Origin: Nocardia brevicatena NBRC 12119
Lineage (GTDB): Bacteria; Actinomycetota; Actinomycetes; Mycobacteriales; Mycobacteriaceae
Direction of reading: 5' to 3'
Length of the DNA: 64,000 nt
NCBI RefSeq assembly: GCF_000308495.1
Contig: NZ_BAFU01000070.1
Coordinates: 1-64,000, forward strand
Positions 27,461 through 34,965 of the stretch are shown here, in pieces; positions within the stretch are counted from its first letter, which is position 1, and each line of letters begins with the position of its first letter. The notes beneath the pieces were generated by a model, which was not told the origin of the DNA, made no database searches, and worked only from the letters and a program-made list of their open reading frames with translations. The translations under genes were made by a program, and so were the position numbers.

Positions 27461-27497
27461 GACGGGGCCCGGCGACCGTTGCTCGCCGGGGCCTGTC
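27461..27497. terminator. Hairpin after the GIY-YIG gene
   Basis: Positions 27461-27475 and 27483-27497 form a 15-bp GC-rich stem with two imperfect pairs and a 7-nt loop. It begins 18 nt beyond the stop of the leftward gene at 27515, in the position of a terminator. No strong T-run follows, as is common in actinobacteria. Confidence 0.5.
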
Positions 27498-27514
27498 CAT
27501 GTTGGCGACGTCCC

Positions 27515-28072
27515 TCAGACAGCAGAATCCTGCCCTGTCAGCGGGAAGAAGTCTGGATCACTGATAGCAGCCAGCGCGGCCAAGCTGTCGGAGGTTGAGC
27601 CGATGGGCGCCTCCCATTGAGAAGCGAACTGCGAGTTTCCGATAGGCGTTCCGTAGCGAACCGCGATGCGGACGAGCAGCTTCTCGATCTCCTCCACAGT
27701 CGGCGCTTCTCCTGAACCGAGGGTGACGGCGAGCTTGTCAAACGCCGTGCCTCCCCACCCCTGTTGATCCAGAATCAGCTTCCATTTTGTCCCGTCGAAC
27801 GTGGCCGGTTCGTAGTGCAGCGGCTGGACCTGCGCCTTGTTCGCCCGAAGAAGCATCACGATCCCGGAGTAGGTCCATTCCCGCGGGTGGAGCTTGCTCC
27901 ACTCGGCTTCGTTGGTTACGCGGCGGTTGGACCCGCTTTTTCCGATGTAGACAACTTCACCCTCCGGCGTGTGCCAGATGTAGAGATTGCCGTCGGATGG
28001 AATACGCCGGAGCTCGACTCCCACGCGAGCAGCGGCGGCGAGAAGTTGGTCCAACAGCAGTGTGGCGATCAT
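27515..28072 (-). CDS. GIY-YIG nuclease-like protein
   Basis: The 185-residue protein starts at ATG 28072. Residues 28-55, NLYIWHTPEGEVVYIGKSGS followed by NRR, match the GIY-YIG core with both tyrosines, the glycine and the first catalytic arginine. The usual glutamate-bearing strand is less clear. The C-terminal half is unfamiliar. GIY-YIG proteins cut DNA in repair, homing or restriction. The gene sits between a UvrD relic and a tRNA scar, and its GC content is below that of the flanking chromosome, which suggests it arrived with mobile DNA. Confidence 0.6.
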   Translation of the reverse strand: MIATLLLDQLLAAAARVGVELRRIPSDGNLYIWHTPEGEVVYIGKSGSNRRVTNEAEWSKLHPREWTYSGIVMLLRANKAQVQPLHYEPATFDGTKWKLILDQQGWGGTAFDKLAVTLGSGEAPTVEEIEKLLVRIAVRYGTPIGNSQFASQWEAPIGSTSDSLAALAAISDPDFFPLTGQDSAV

Positions 28073-28342
28073 GAGTTCCCCTGCAGGTCTACGACAATTG
28101 CCGCAACATGATCAACGACGACACCGACAAAATGGGGAGAGGTCCCGTAGCCGGAACCTGAGCGGCCGTGTCTCAGCGGTCGAATCCGCGGTCGCAGCCA
28201 CGCGCGGCATCCAGGGCGGTTGGTCAAGACGATTGCTATCGAATCCGCCGGTCCGGCCTCAGTGGACACAGCTGCAAACGCGACCGCAGCGATTTCCGCA
28301 AACAGGATCAGGACCAAACGAGGGGAACGCGGGGTCAGACAC

Positions 28343-28389
28343 AAATAGCAGGTTGGGCCCAGTCTAAGACCGGGCCCAACCTGCTATTT
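28343..28389. terminator. Strong terminator attached to the tRNA remnant
   Basis: An 18-bp perfect stem (28343-28360 with 28372-28389), 11-nt loop, with the outer arms AAATAGCAGG / CCTGCTATTT giving an A-run and a T-run on either strand. It starts 3 nt after the 3' end of the tRNA-like remnant on the reverse strand, exactly where a tRNA terminator would be. Confidence 0.85.
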
Positions 28390-28392
28390 CTG

Positions 28393-28422
28393 TGGAGCGA
28401 AGAGGACTCGAACCCCTGACCC
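28393..28422 (-). other. 3' end of an alanine-type tRNA (attachment-site scar)
   Basis: The reverse strand reads variable loop GGGTC, T arm AGGGG TTCGAGT CCTCT, then acceptor TCGCTCC and discriminator A. The T at the third position from the acceptor end would give the G3-U70 pair of alanine tRNA or tmRNA. No anticodon arm, D arm or 5' acceptor strand lies upstream, so the gene is not intact. Such 3' fragments with their native terminator are what site-specific integration into a tRNA or tmRNA gene leaves behind. An integrase relic lies 0.7 kb away. The intact copy is not in this window. Confidence 0.6.
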
Positions 28423-28631
28423 CCACACAGCCGACCAGAGTCAATTCCCATGTCACCCGCATTCCGAACTTAGATGTGCCCTGCCCGGTGATCAATGAAG
28501 ATGGGAACTACGGACGACCACTACATGCACGTCGCGGCGCCTGGATTCGGTAATCACCCACTATGACCAGGCGTTTTCCGGTTGCCCATGTTTTGTGTGT
28601 CCTGCCCAGGGCGCGAACCTGTGACGGCCGA

Positions 28632-28988
28632 TTACACCGGGGGCCGTCCCTGGCTGTCCCTCGTCGGTATCCCGCGTTCGCGGAACTTATTCAGAACGGT
28701 CGTGCCGTTGACGCCGAGGTGCTGGCCGACTCGTGCGAGGGACCAGCCCGTGCCGTAGAGATGGATTGCCTCGTCCACTTGTTCCGGCGTCAGGCCACGG
28801 CGGCGCATCGGTACCTGATGGCAATGCAGGATCCTGCTGACCGCTTTCCGGTCGATCCCGAACCGATCTCCCAGCTCGTACACCGTGGCCCCGGCTTCGT
28901 AACCTGTGATCAGCTCCCGAATCTGATCGGCGTCGAGACGATGCTCCGAACCTATCGGTTTGATTCTCAGTTCGGGGCCGTCGGCCAT
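28632..28988 (-). CDS. Small double-HTH protein (recombinase-tail-like)
   Basis: This 118-residue protein is taken from ATG 28988; GTG 29021 would add 11 residues. It holds two similar HTH units, [20 protein letters not shown] with [16 protein letters not shown], and [20 protein letters not shown] with [16 protein letters not shown]. The pattern equals the C-terminal DNA-binding region found beside serine recombinases and transposases. No catalytic domain is attached. It may be a stand-alone regulator or the surviving end of a recombinase. Confidence 0.6.
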   Translation of the reverse strand: MADGPELRIKPIGSEHRLDADQIRELITGYEAGATVYELGDRFGIDRKAVSRILHCHQVPMRRRGLTPEQVDEAIHLYGTGWSLARVGQHLGVNGTTVLNKFRERGIPTRDSQGRPPV

Positions 28989-29021
28989 CGGATGTTTCGG
29001 ACTAGTTAGCGTTAGGCCCAC

Positions 29022-29061
29022 AAAGGGCCCCTCGCTTGCACCGCAGGTGAGAGGCCCTTTT
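29022..29061. terminator. Bidirectional hairpin
   Basis: AAAGGGCC with CTC (29022-29033) pairs with GAG and GGCCCTTTT (29048-29060), leaving one bulge and a 15-nt loop. T-runs exist at both ends. It separates the small HTH gene from the integrase relic. Confidence 0.6.
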
Positions 29062-29159
29062 CATGCGCTCACTGCCCCCGCTTGGGTTCACGCGGTCGAC
29101 GCAACACTCTCGGTATGAGAGGTTGCGGCGATCGTGTCGTTTTTGGAGGATGTGGCCTT

Positions 29160-29301
29160 GTTCGGTCGGGTTGGTCGGTGCTGGTGTCCTGGTAAGGGAG
29201 GCCGCCGCGGCGTTGGCCGCCGCTGTGCGGAATCCGGCGCCCATCCGCTCGGCCACGCCGTCGAAGTCGTCGTCGAACAGGTGCCCGTAGTTGTCCGACA
29301 C
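29160..29301 (-). pseudogene. C-terminal relic of a tyrosine recombinase (integrase)
   Basis: The reverse strand reads VSDNYGHLFDDDFDGVAERM followed by GAGFRTAAANAAAA. This is the characteristic tail of actinobacterial phage-type integrases, with the catalytic tyrosine in D-x-Y-G-H. Immediately upstream at 29300-29341 a perfect hairpin replaces the catalytic domain, so only about 45 residues remain. The relic supports reading the tRNA fragment at 28.4 kb as an old integration site. Confidence 0.55.
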
Positions 29302-29341
29302 GGCCCGCACCTGCGTTCCTCTCTTCGCCGGTGCGGGCCGT
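29300..29341. repeat. Perfect 12-bp-arm hairpin interrupting the integrase relic
   Basis: ACGGCCCGCACC (29300-29311) and GGTGCGGGCCGT (29330-29341) are exact inverted copies with an 18-nt loop. The hairpin sits at the 5' break of the integrase remnant. It may be a terminator of a lost gene, since the strong stem has no T-run, or an insertion footprint. The stretch 29342-29464 has no gene. Confidence 0.5.
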
Positions 29342-29464
29342 CGCCGTTCCACCAGAAAAATCCGACCCCCGGCCTGACTCGACGGCGGCACAGTCAAGTT
29401 TTTTGTACAGACCCTCGAGTCCGGTCGATATTTCCCGCTTAACTGCTGATTCGTGGCCTTTGGA

Positions 29465-30625
29465 TCAGAGTGACGCCCCAAGCCAGGACGCGAACCCGAC
29501 CAGGCCCTCACTCTGCCGTCGCTGCGCTGCCGCGATCCCGTGCACCGTTTCCCGCACCGACGGGTGCAAACGTGTCTGCTGGGGTGCCGCGGCACGGGCC
29601 TTGTTCAGCGCTACCAGGGCCTTGTCCGGCTTCCCCGACATCAACCACGCACGGGCGTTGTCCTGCCAGTGGTGGGCCACACGGGTGCGCGATGCCCCGG
29701 CCGGGTAGGTGAGCTCGGCGCCCTCGATCGCCGAGCGGTTCGGGTCGCCGGCTTCCAACTCGATCTCATGGGAGTGGATCTCGGTATTCAGCGGACCGAA
29801 GTCCACCAGGTACAGGTCCGTCTCACCGGTACGTGAGGCGATCTCACGGGCCGCTCCGATATGGTCGGACGCCGCCGAGTAGTTCAGTTTCCGGGCGTCG
29901 TTCACCGCGGCGGCAAGATGGGCGTAGCCGCCCAGGACCAGCCCGGCCCGGCTCTCGTCGGCCGACGCTATGGCCGAGTCGATGAGTTGGCCGGCGACCT
30001 CCGATTCCCCGTAGTGGGTGAGCACCCGCGCGCGGGCGAGGATGGAGAACGCGCCCCAGTTGGGATCATCGGCCATCGGTGCGTAGGTGTCGGCCAGTTC
30101 CAGAGCCGGCAGCGTGAGCAGCAGGTGACCGGTTCGCCGGGCCGACCACTCGGCGAGCACATACGCGGCCGTGAGCAAGGTGTAGGCGTGGGCCTTCTCG
30201 TACCCGGAGAACTCCCGCACGGCGCCGTGTAGTCGACGGATGATGCCGGGCAATACCTCGATGGTCTGTCGGGTGCGGTCCCGGCGGTACAGGTCTTGCG
30301 CTGCGGACAGGTCCGCTTCGAGCTGCGCCGGCGGGCCGGGTTCCATTGCACGCGCGTACCGGCCTTCGGTCAGCAGCACCGACAGCTCGTTCACGGCGTC
30401 CGACAACGGTTTCCCGTCGTCATAAGGTGCGCCGGTCAACTGCTCTGGGGCGATTCGAAGGGCGCGGGCCACTGCGGAGATAAACCCAGGGGACGCCGGT
30501 TCCCGTCCTTGCTCTACCGCTTTCACCATGCTCAAGCTGTAGGCCGCGCGTGAGGCGAGCGCGCGTTGGCTGAGTCCGGCGATCTTGCGTTCCGCTGCGA
30601 TCCGCTGTCCAACGTTGTCGCTCAT
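29465..30625 (-). CDS. XRE-family regulator with helical-repeat C-terminal domain
   Basis: The start is ATG 30625 (386 residues); the open frame continues upstream only as non-coding sequence. Residues 8-60 are an XRE HTH (LSQRALASRAAYSLSMVKAV). The remainder consists of helix pairs rich in Ala/Leu (AHAYTLLTAAYVLAEWSARR, WGAFSILARARVLTHYGESE, DKALVALNKARAA), typical of the TPR-like effector domain in Streptomyces/Nocardia regulators. The ligand is unknown. The two small genes 30788 and 31007 are divergent from it and are its probable partners. Confidence 0.8.
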   Translation of the reverse strand: MSDNVGQRIAAERKIAGLSQRALASRAAYSLSMVKAVEQGREPASPGFISAVARALRIAPEQLTGAPYDDGKPLSDAVNELSVLLTEGRYARAMEPGPPAQLEADLSAAQDLYRRDRTRQTIEVLPGIIRRLHGAVREFSGYEKAHAYTLLTAAYVLAEWSARRTGHLLLTLPALELADTYAPMADDPNWGAFSILARARVLTHYGESEVAGQLIDSAIASADESRAGLVLGGYAHLAAAVNDARKLNYSAASDHIGAAREIASRTGETDLYLVDFGPLNTEIHSHEIELEAGDPNRSAIEGAELTYPAGASRTRVAHHWQDNARAWLMSGKPDKALVALNKARAAAPQQTRLHPSVRETVHGIAAAQRRQSEGLVGFASWLGASL

Positions 30626-30787
30626 GCCCCGAGGGTAGATCGATATCTCATCGCTGTCCTTCCACTGGCCTTCTGGACTCTTGCCGGACGCGAATCTTTT
30701 CGGTAGCACCCGGCGCCGGGTCGACTCACCGACTGCCCTGGCGCCGAGTGCATTCCAGCAGTAGGGGACGACAAGAGGGGACACACC

Positions 30788-30958
30788 ATGAGCTATGCCG
30801 AGCAGCCTCCGTTGCCGGTCCGGACGTCGATGCGCTCTCAAGCAATCGTTACCGCCTTGGGGATATGGGAACTCATCGGCACCCGCGTAGACGGCAATGC
30901 GTGCCATGACGCGGAACTTCTGGAACGCATCGCCGAGGGCCTGAGGGAACGCGCGTAG
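30788..30958 (+). CDS. Small 56-residue hypothetical protein
   Basis: ATG 30788 has AGGGG 11 nt upstream and opens 56 codons to TAG 30956-30958. The sequence starts MSYAEQPPLPVRTSMRSQAI and contains a helical second half (DAELLERIAEGLRERA). Codon use has the high third-position GC of local genes. No family is recognised. It lies 48 nt before the resolvase-like gene and divergent from the XRE regulator, so the three may form one regulatory group. Confidence 0.5.
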   Translation: MSYAEQPPLPVRTSMRSQAIVTALGIWELIGTRVDGNACHDAELLERIAEGLRERA

Positions 30959-31006
30959 TTGTACACGCCGGCCAATAACAGGGGAACAACGACAGGGGAC
31001 CATCAC

Positions 31007-31345
31007 GTGACTAAACCGAAGGCGCTCGGCTATCTGCGGAAGGACAAGTCCGGCGTTCATCAGCAGTGGGACGAAGCCCAGATCCGCGCCCTGGCACAGC
31101 GGTTCGGGTACGAGCTGTGCAAGACGATCGTGTTCGGCGAGTTCACCGAGGACCCGATCGGCGAGCTGGTTGTGTCCGTGCAGCGGAACCGGGCCGAGGC
31201 GGTATTCGTGCCCGGTCTCGAACACTTCGACGGCATCGCGCCCCGGTCTCTGGTCACGGTCGCCGATGTCATCACCGTGAGTCCGCAGCACACCTATGCC
31301 CGATGGTCGACCGGGCAACTGCCCGCCGAGGTCGACGGGGCGTAG
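31007..31345 (+). CDS. Resolvase-fold-like small protein without catalytic serine
   Basis: GTG 31007 follows AGGGGA by 8 nt and gives 112 residues; the frame extends further upstream but lacks another ribosome site. KALGYLRKDKSG, then QIRALAQRFGYELCKTIVFG and RNRAEAVFVPGLEHFDG, follow the strand-helix order of the serine-recombinase N-terminal domain. The catalytic Ser in the Y-x-R-x-S box is replaced by YLRKDKS, and no DNA-binding region is present. A role in recombination is therefore unlikely. Similar small proteins accompany actinobacterial XRE regulators. Confidence 0.55.
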   Translation: MTKPKALGYLRKDKSGVHQQWDEAQIRALAQRFGYELCKTIVFGEFTEDPIGELVVSVQRNRAEAVFVPGLEHFDGIAPRSLVTVADVITVSPQHTYARWSTGQLPAEVDGA

Positions 31346-31373
31346 GGATACTCACTTTCGAGTGCCCCGCCGA

Positions 31374-31399
31374 TCATTTTGCCGGTGCCGGCAAAATGA
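31374..31399. promoter_or_regulatory. Perfect 26-bp palindrome, candidate operator or hairpin
   Basis: TCATTTTGCCGG and its exact complement flank a 2-nt centre. With so small a centre a cruciform or protein-binding site is more likely than a classic terminator, but it lies 29 nt after the resolvase-like gene, so termination is possible. The remaining sequence to 31626 contains no recognisable gene. Confidence 0.5.
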
Positions 31400-31626
31400 C
31401 TGTTCGCTCCGCTGTCGGAGTTCTTCGGCGGTCACCGAAATCGGACGCACCAGCGGAGCGCCACGCCGACTACTCGGTGGAATCCAGCAGGTCACGCCAT
31501 GGCTTCAACTGCCGAACGCCTCCCGGTCTGATCCGAATCTGTGGGCAATCGACCGTCAGGGTGTTCGGGTTGTGAAGCGTTGGCTCCACGGAAAGGACCC
31601 GTGCTCGAGTCGAGTACGAGCTCTTC

Positions 31627-31800
31627 TCATGTCTCGGTGAGTCGGAGGCCGCTGGTCTCGACCGGGATCAGCGCGAGAAACGCGACCTCGGCCGGCGTCA
31701 CCCGCTCACCTGGCGCGATCACGTCTACGGCGGCACCGAGCGTGCCGATACCCGCCCACACGGACATAGGCGGTACCGAGGGCAACTCCGCGAAGGCCGT
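31627..31800 (-). pseudogene. Relic of an SMR-family efflux protein
   Basis: On the reverse strand one frame reads VALGTAYV. After a shift the next reads VWAGIGTLGAAVDVIAPGER, then VTPAEVAFLALIPVETSGL and RLTET before stop 31627-31629. Joined, this is the C-terminal half of a small multidrug-resistance (EmrE/SugE-type) protein, normally LGTAYAVWAGIG...FGE...LALI...GL. The N-terminal helices and the essential glutamate are missing. It directly follows the SDR gene on the same strand. Confidence 0.55.
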
Positions 31801-32537
31801 TATGCGTTCGCGCCACCGTCGACCGTGATCGCTGTCCCGGTGATGAAGTTCCCTCCCTCCCCGGCGAGATACGCGACGGTGGCCGCGATCTCCGCCGGCG
31901 ACGCGTAACGGCCGAGTGCCGTGGCCGCGCGTTGGGCGTCGGCGCTCGGGCTGTCGGCGGGGTTCATATCGGTGTGGGTGGAGCCGGGCTGGACCACATT
32001 GACGGTGATCCCGCGCGGGCCGAGGTCGCGGGCGAGGCCCTTGGTGAAGCCGAGGAGCGCGGCCTTGCTCATCGAGTACAGGCTCAGGCCCGGCCTTGTC
32101 GCCCGTTCGGCGAGGTTGCTGCCGATACTGATGATCCGGCCGCCGGTGCTCAGGTGTCGGCTCGCCGCCTTGGCCGCGGCGAAAACGGCGCGGATGTGCA
32201 GGGCCATGGTCTCGTCGAACTGCTCCATGGTGAGTTCGTCGATGGTGCCGTACGGGAAGATGCCCGCGTTGTTGACCAGGATGTCCAGTCGCCCGAACTC
32301 GGCGGCCACCCGGTCCACCGCGGCCGGTACGGCCTGCGGGTCGCCCGCGGGTGCGTGGATGGCCAGGCCGCGGCGGCCGGTGTCGCGGATTGCCGCGGCC
32401 ACCTGTTCGGCGCGGTCGGCGGAGGCGTTGTAGGTCAGTGCGACATCCGCGCCTTCGGCGGCCAGCCGCTCGGCGATCGCGGCCCCGATTCCCCGACTTC
32501 CGCCCGTCACCAGTGCAACCTTGCCTTCGATACCCAC
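31800..32537 (-). CDS. Short-chain dehydrogenase/reductase (SDR)
   Basis: The 245-residue protein shows the classical SDR features: TGGSRGIG cofactor loop at residues 11-18, NNAG near 89, a serine before the catalytic YSMSK near 155, and a C-terminal GTAITVDGG. The Arg after the second Gly and an uncharged second strand favour NADP(H). It most resembles 3-oxoacyl-ACP reductase-like enzymes; the substrate is unknown. It is divergent from a TetR gene, with a palindrome between them, so it is probably the regulated target. Confidence 0.92.
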   Translation of the reverse strand: MGIEGKVALVTGGSRGIGAAIAERLAAEGADVALTYNASADRAEQVAAAIRDTGRRGLAIHAPAGDPQAVPAAVDRVAAEFGRLDILVNNAGIFPYGTIDELTMEQFDETMALHIRAVFAAAKAASRHLSTGGRIISIGSNLAERATRPGLSLYSMSKAALLGFTKGLARDLGPRGITVNVVQPGSTHTDMNPADSPSADAQRAATALGRYASPAEIAATVAYLAGEGGNFITGTAITVDGGANA

Positions 32538-32550
32538 TTCATCTCCTACT

Positions 32551-32576
32551 ATTTATGCAGTGATCGTTGCAGAAAT
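32551..32576. promoter_or_regulatory. Candidate TetR operator between SDR and TetR genes
   Basis: ATTTATGCA and TGCAGAAAT are inverted copies with one mismatch, separated by 8 nt. The element lies in the 88-nt divergent intergenic space, where a local TetR repressor would act on both promoters. Binding by the TetR at 32626 is inference. Confidence 0.5.
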
Positions 32577-32625
32577 AGGTACCTTGGATAGCATTGGGCT
32601 GTCAACAGCGCAGCGTGGAGGTGTT

Positions 32626-33222
32626 ATGCCGGGGCCGGGACGGCCGCGTGGATTCGATCGGGACAATGCCTTGCGAACGGCCATGTACCTGTTCTGGGAA
32701 CACGGGTACGAAGGCGTGGCGATCAGCGATCTGACCGCGGCGATGGGAATCGGCGCCCGAAGTCTCTACACCGCCTTCGGCTCGAAGGAGGAACTGTTCC
32801 GCGAGGCACTGCGGCTCTACAGCAGCGAGACCCCCTCCGGCTGGGAGCGGCAGTCCACCGCCCGGACAGCGGTCGAAGTGCTGCTGCGCGAACGGGTCGA
32901 CGCCAATCTCGACCCCGCCACACCACTCGGCTGCATGGTGGTCCTGTCGGCGGCCAATGCCAACCCGGACAACGAGCACATTCGGAAAATCTCGGCCGAC
33001 CTACGCCGACAGGACCACGACGCGGTACTCGCCCGGCTGCGGCGCGGTATCGCCGACGGCGACCTGCCCGACGGAGCGGATGTCGACGGCCTGGCCTCGT
33101 TCTATCTGACCGTCCTGCACGGATTGGCCATCCGGACGCGGGACGGCTGCTCGCGCGCCGACGCGCACAAGGTCATCGACAATGCCATGAACGCCTGGGC
33201 CGGTATCGCTACGCCCGGCTGA
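32626..33222 (+). CDS. TetR-family transcriptional regulator
   Basis: ATG 32626 with GGAGG 5 nt upstream gives 199 residues. The N-terminal HTH (VAISDLTAAMGIGARSLYTA followed by FGSKEELF) is the standard TetR DNA-binding domain. The C-terminal domain, with LGCMVVLSAANANPDNEHIR, resembles the TetR_C subgroup that controls divergent oxidoreductases. It likely represses the SDR gene and itself. Its 3' end overlaps the convergent WYL gene by 14 nt. Confidence 0.92.
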   Translation: MPGPGRPRGFDRDNALRTAMYLFWEHGYEGVAISDLTAAMGIGARSLYTAFGSKEELFREALRLYSSETPSGWERQSTARTAVEVLLRERVDANLDPATPLGCMVVLSAANANPDNEHIRKISADLRRQDHDAVLARLRRGIADGDLPDGADVDGLASFYLTVLHGLAIRTRDGCSRADAHKVIDNAMNAWAGIATPG

Positions 33223-34162
33223 AACGAGCGGCCCAGCCGCGGACCTGCTCGATCAGTTCGGGGGGTTCGACAATCCGGAAATCGGCGTCGAGCACACCCA
33301 GCGCGAAGGTGGGCCAGTCCAGGGAGTCGGTCGTCATCCGCAGCCGGCAGCGGTCGGCGTCGACCTCCTCGACCGTGCCCCACCGTCCGATCCGCTCGCG
33401 GACCGTCTCGGCCGGGGCCTGGACCAGCACCTCGACCCGATAGGGGTGGGGCAGGTTGCCCAGGCGGGCGCGGACGAACTCGCCCGCGTCGGCGGCGGAC
33501 AGCTCACGAGGCCGGAAACGCGAACCGTCCCGCCGCGGTTCGGCGAGCCGGTCGATCCGGAAATTGCGCCAATCATGCCGTCCCAGGTCGTAGGCGACCA
33601 GGTACCAGCGGCGACCGAGTGAGACCAGCCGGTGCGGCTCGACATGCCGCTCGGTGCGCTCGCCGTCGGCGGCCGTATGGGAGAAACGGAGCCGTTCGCT
33701 GTCGCGGCAGGCCAACGCGATCGTGGTGAGAACGCCCGGGTCGGCGCCCGCGATGGTGGGGCCGCCCCAGCTCGCGGAGACGGTCATCGCGCGGATCGCC
33801 TCGACGCGGCGCCGCAGGCGGGGCGGCATAACCCGCACTATTTTGGCCAGGGCCCGCACGGAGGGTTCGGCCACCCCCTCCACCGCCCCCTGCACGGCGG
33901 TCTGCAATCCGACGACCAATGCGACCGCCTCGTCGTCGTCGACCATCAGCGGTGGTAGCGCCGCGCCCGCGGCGAGCTGGTAGCCACCGTCGACACCGCG
34001 CTGGGCCTCGACCGGATAACCCAGTTCCCGCAGCCGATCGATATCCCGGCGCAGGGTGCGCACCGAGACGCCCAACCGGCCCGCCAGTTCGGTGCCCGGC
34101 CAGTACTGATGGGTCTGAAGCAGGGACAGCAGCCGCAGCGTCCGAGTACTGGTATTCGCCAT
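33209..34162 (-). CDS. HTH-WYL (YafY-like) transcriptional regulator
   Basis: The 317-residue protein starts at ATG 34162. Residues 8-60 form an HTH_11 domain (GTELAGRLGVSVRTLRRDID) followed by the wing GGYQLAAGAALPPL. The WYL ligand domain contains RRWYLVAYDLGRHDWRNFRI (the family has W-Y-L), and the C-terminal WCX-like part ends at ELIEQVRGW. WYL regulators often sense nucleic acids or nucleotides. The divergent DinB gene at 34269 is the likely target. Confidence 0.92.
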   Translation of the reverse strand: MANTSTRTLRLLSLLQTHQYWPGTELAGRLGVSVRTLRRDIDRLRELGYPVEAQRGVDGGYQLAAGAALPPLMVDDDEAVALVVGLQTAVQGAVEGVAEPSVRALAKIVRVMPPRLRRRVEAIRAMTVSASWGGPTIAGADPGVLTTIALACRDSERLRFSHTAADGERTERHVEPHRLVSLGRRWYLVAYDLGRHDWRNFRIDRLAEPRRDGSRFRPRELSAADAGEFVRARLGNLPHPYRVEVLVQAPAETVRERIGRWGTVEEVDADRCRLRMTTDSLDWPTFALGVLDADFRIVEPPELIEQVRGWAARFSRA

Positions 34163-34268
34163 ACCTTCGATTCTGGGGCAATTCAGGTCAAAAAGTGACC
34201 GCTAGGGCCCGTAGTGTGATTCTCGAACCGAAAAGAACACCGAACCCGAACGACGGAAGGCGAAAACC

Positions 34269-34820
34269 ATGGCGCAGACCCCAGCCCTCGAACGGAACAC
34301 CGACGAGCAGACCCTCTCCGGCGAGCGCGCGGCCCTGCTGGCAGTGCTGGACAAGCAGCGGTTCTTCCTGCGCTTCACCACCCGCGACCTCACCGACGAA
34401 CAGGCCGCGCAGCGGAGCACGGTGAGCGAGCTGTGCCTGGGCGGGCTGATCAAGCACGTCACCAAGGTGGAACGGGGTTGGGTGGAGTTCATCGTGGACG
34501 GCACCTCGGCCATGAAGGACTTCGACGACCTCACCGAGGAGGACTTCGCCGCGCGGGCCGACGAGTTCCGGATGCTGCCGGGTGAGACCCTGGCCGGTGT
34601 ACTGGCCGAATACGAGGGCGTGGCCCACCGCACCAACGAGATGGTGGCCACCCTCCCCGACCTGGACGCCGCCTGGCCGCTGCCGAAGGCACCGTGGTTC
34701 GAGGAGACGAGCTGGTCGGCGCGCCAGGTGCTGCTCCACATTATCGCCGAGACCGCACAGCACGCCGGTCACGCCGATATCATCCGCGAAGCCATCGACG
34801 GGGCGAAGAGCATGGGCTGA
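34269..34820 (+). CDS. DinB/DUF664-family protein
   Basis: The 183-residue protein starts at ATG 34269 with a GGAAGG-like site upstream. It is a four-helix DinB fold with metal-ligand histidines in GGLIKHVTKVERGW and SARQVLLHIIAETAQHAGHA. Actinobacterial members are thiol S-transferase-like proteins that use mycothiol. The substrate is unknown. It is divergent from the WYL regulator with 106 nt between, so a common control region is likely. A terminator follows. Confidence 0.9.
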   Translation: MAQTPALERNTDEQTLSGERAALLAVLDKQRFFLRFTTRDLTDEQAAQRSTVSELCLGGLIKHVTKVERGWVEFIVDGTSAMKDFDDLTEEDFAARADEFRMLPGETLAGVLAEYEGVAHRTNEMVATLPDLDAAWPLPKAPWFEETSWSARQVLLHIIAETAQHAGHADIIREAIDGAKSMG

Positions 34821-34835
34821 ACCACCCGCCGGGAC

Positions 34836-34877
34836 GCGATGTCCCCGGGCACGTATCCCGAGTACCCGGGACATCGC
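34836..34877. terminator. Terminator after the DinB gene
   Basis: GCGATGTCCC.GGG (34836-34849) pairs with CCCGGGACATCGC (34865-34877), one bulged base and a 15-nt loop, 15 nt after the DinB stop. It may serve both the DinB gene and the convergent hisN gene that ends at 34966. Confidence 0.6.
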
Positions 34878-34965
34878 ACGAGGCGGCAGTGGTCGAATAT
34901 GTCGGGTGCGGATCGGAATTCGGATGTCCGAATCGGATACCGCTCACCGATTCCCGGCAGCTCGG

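Noticed and set aside
29002-29595. Reverse 197-codon frame as a gene
   Set aside because: Only the short integrase tail in the middle has homology. The outer parts are antisense to the XRE gene or lie over a terminator hairpin.
31374-31626. CRISPR or small repeat array
   Set aside because: There is a single palindrome only, with no regularly spaced repeats. No CRISPR-like array or cas gene was seen anywhere in the window.
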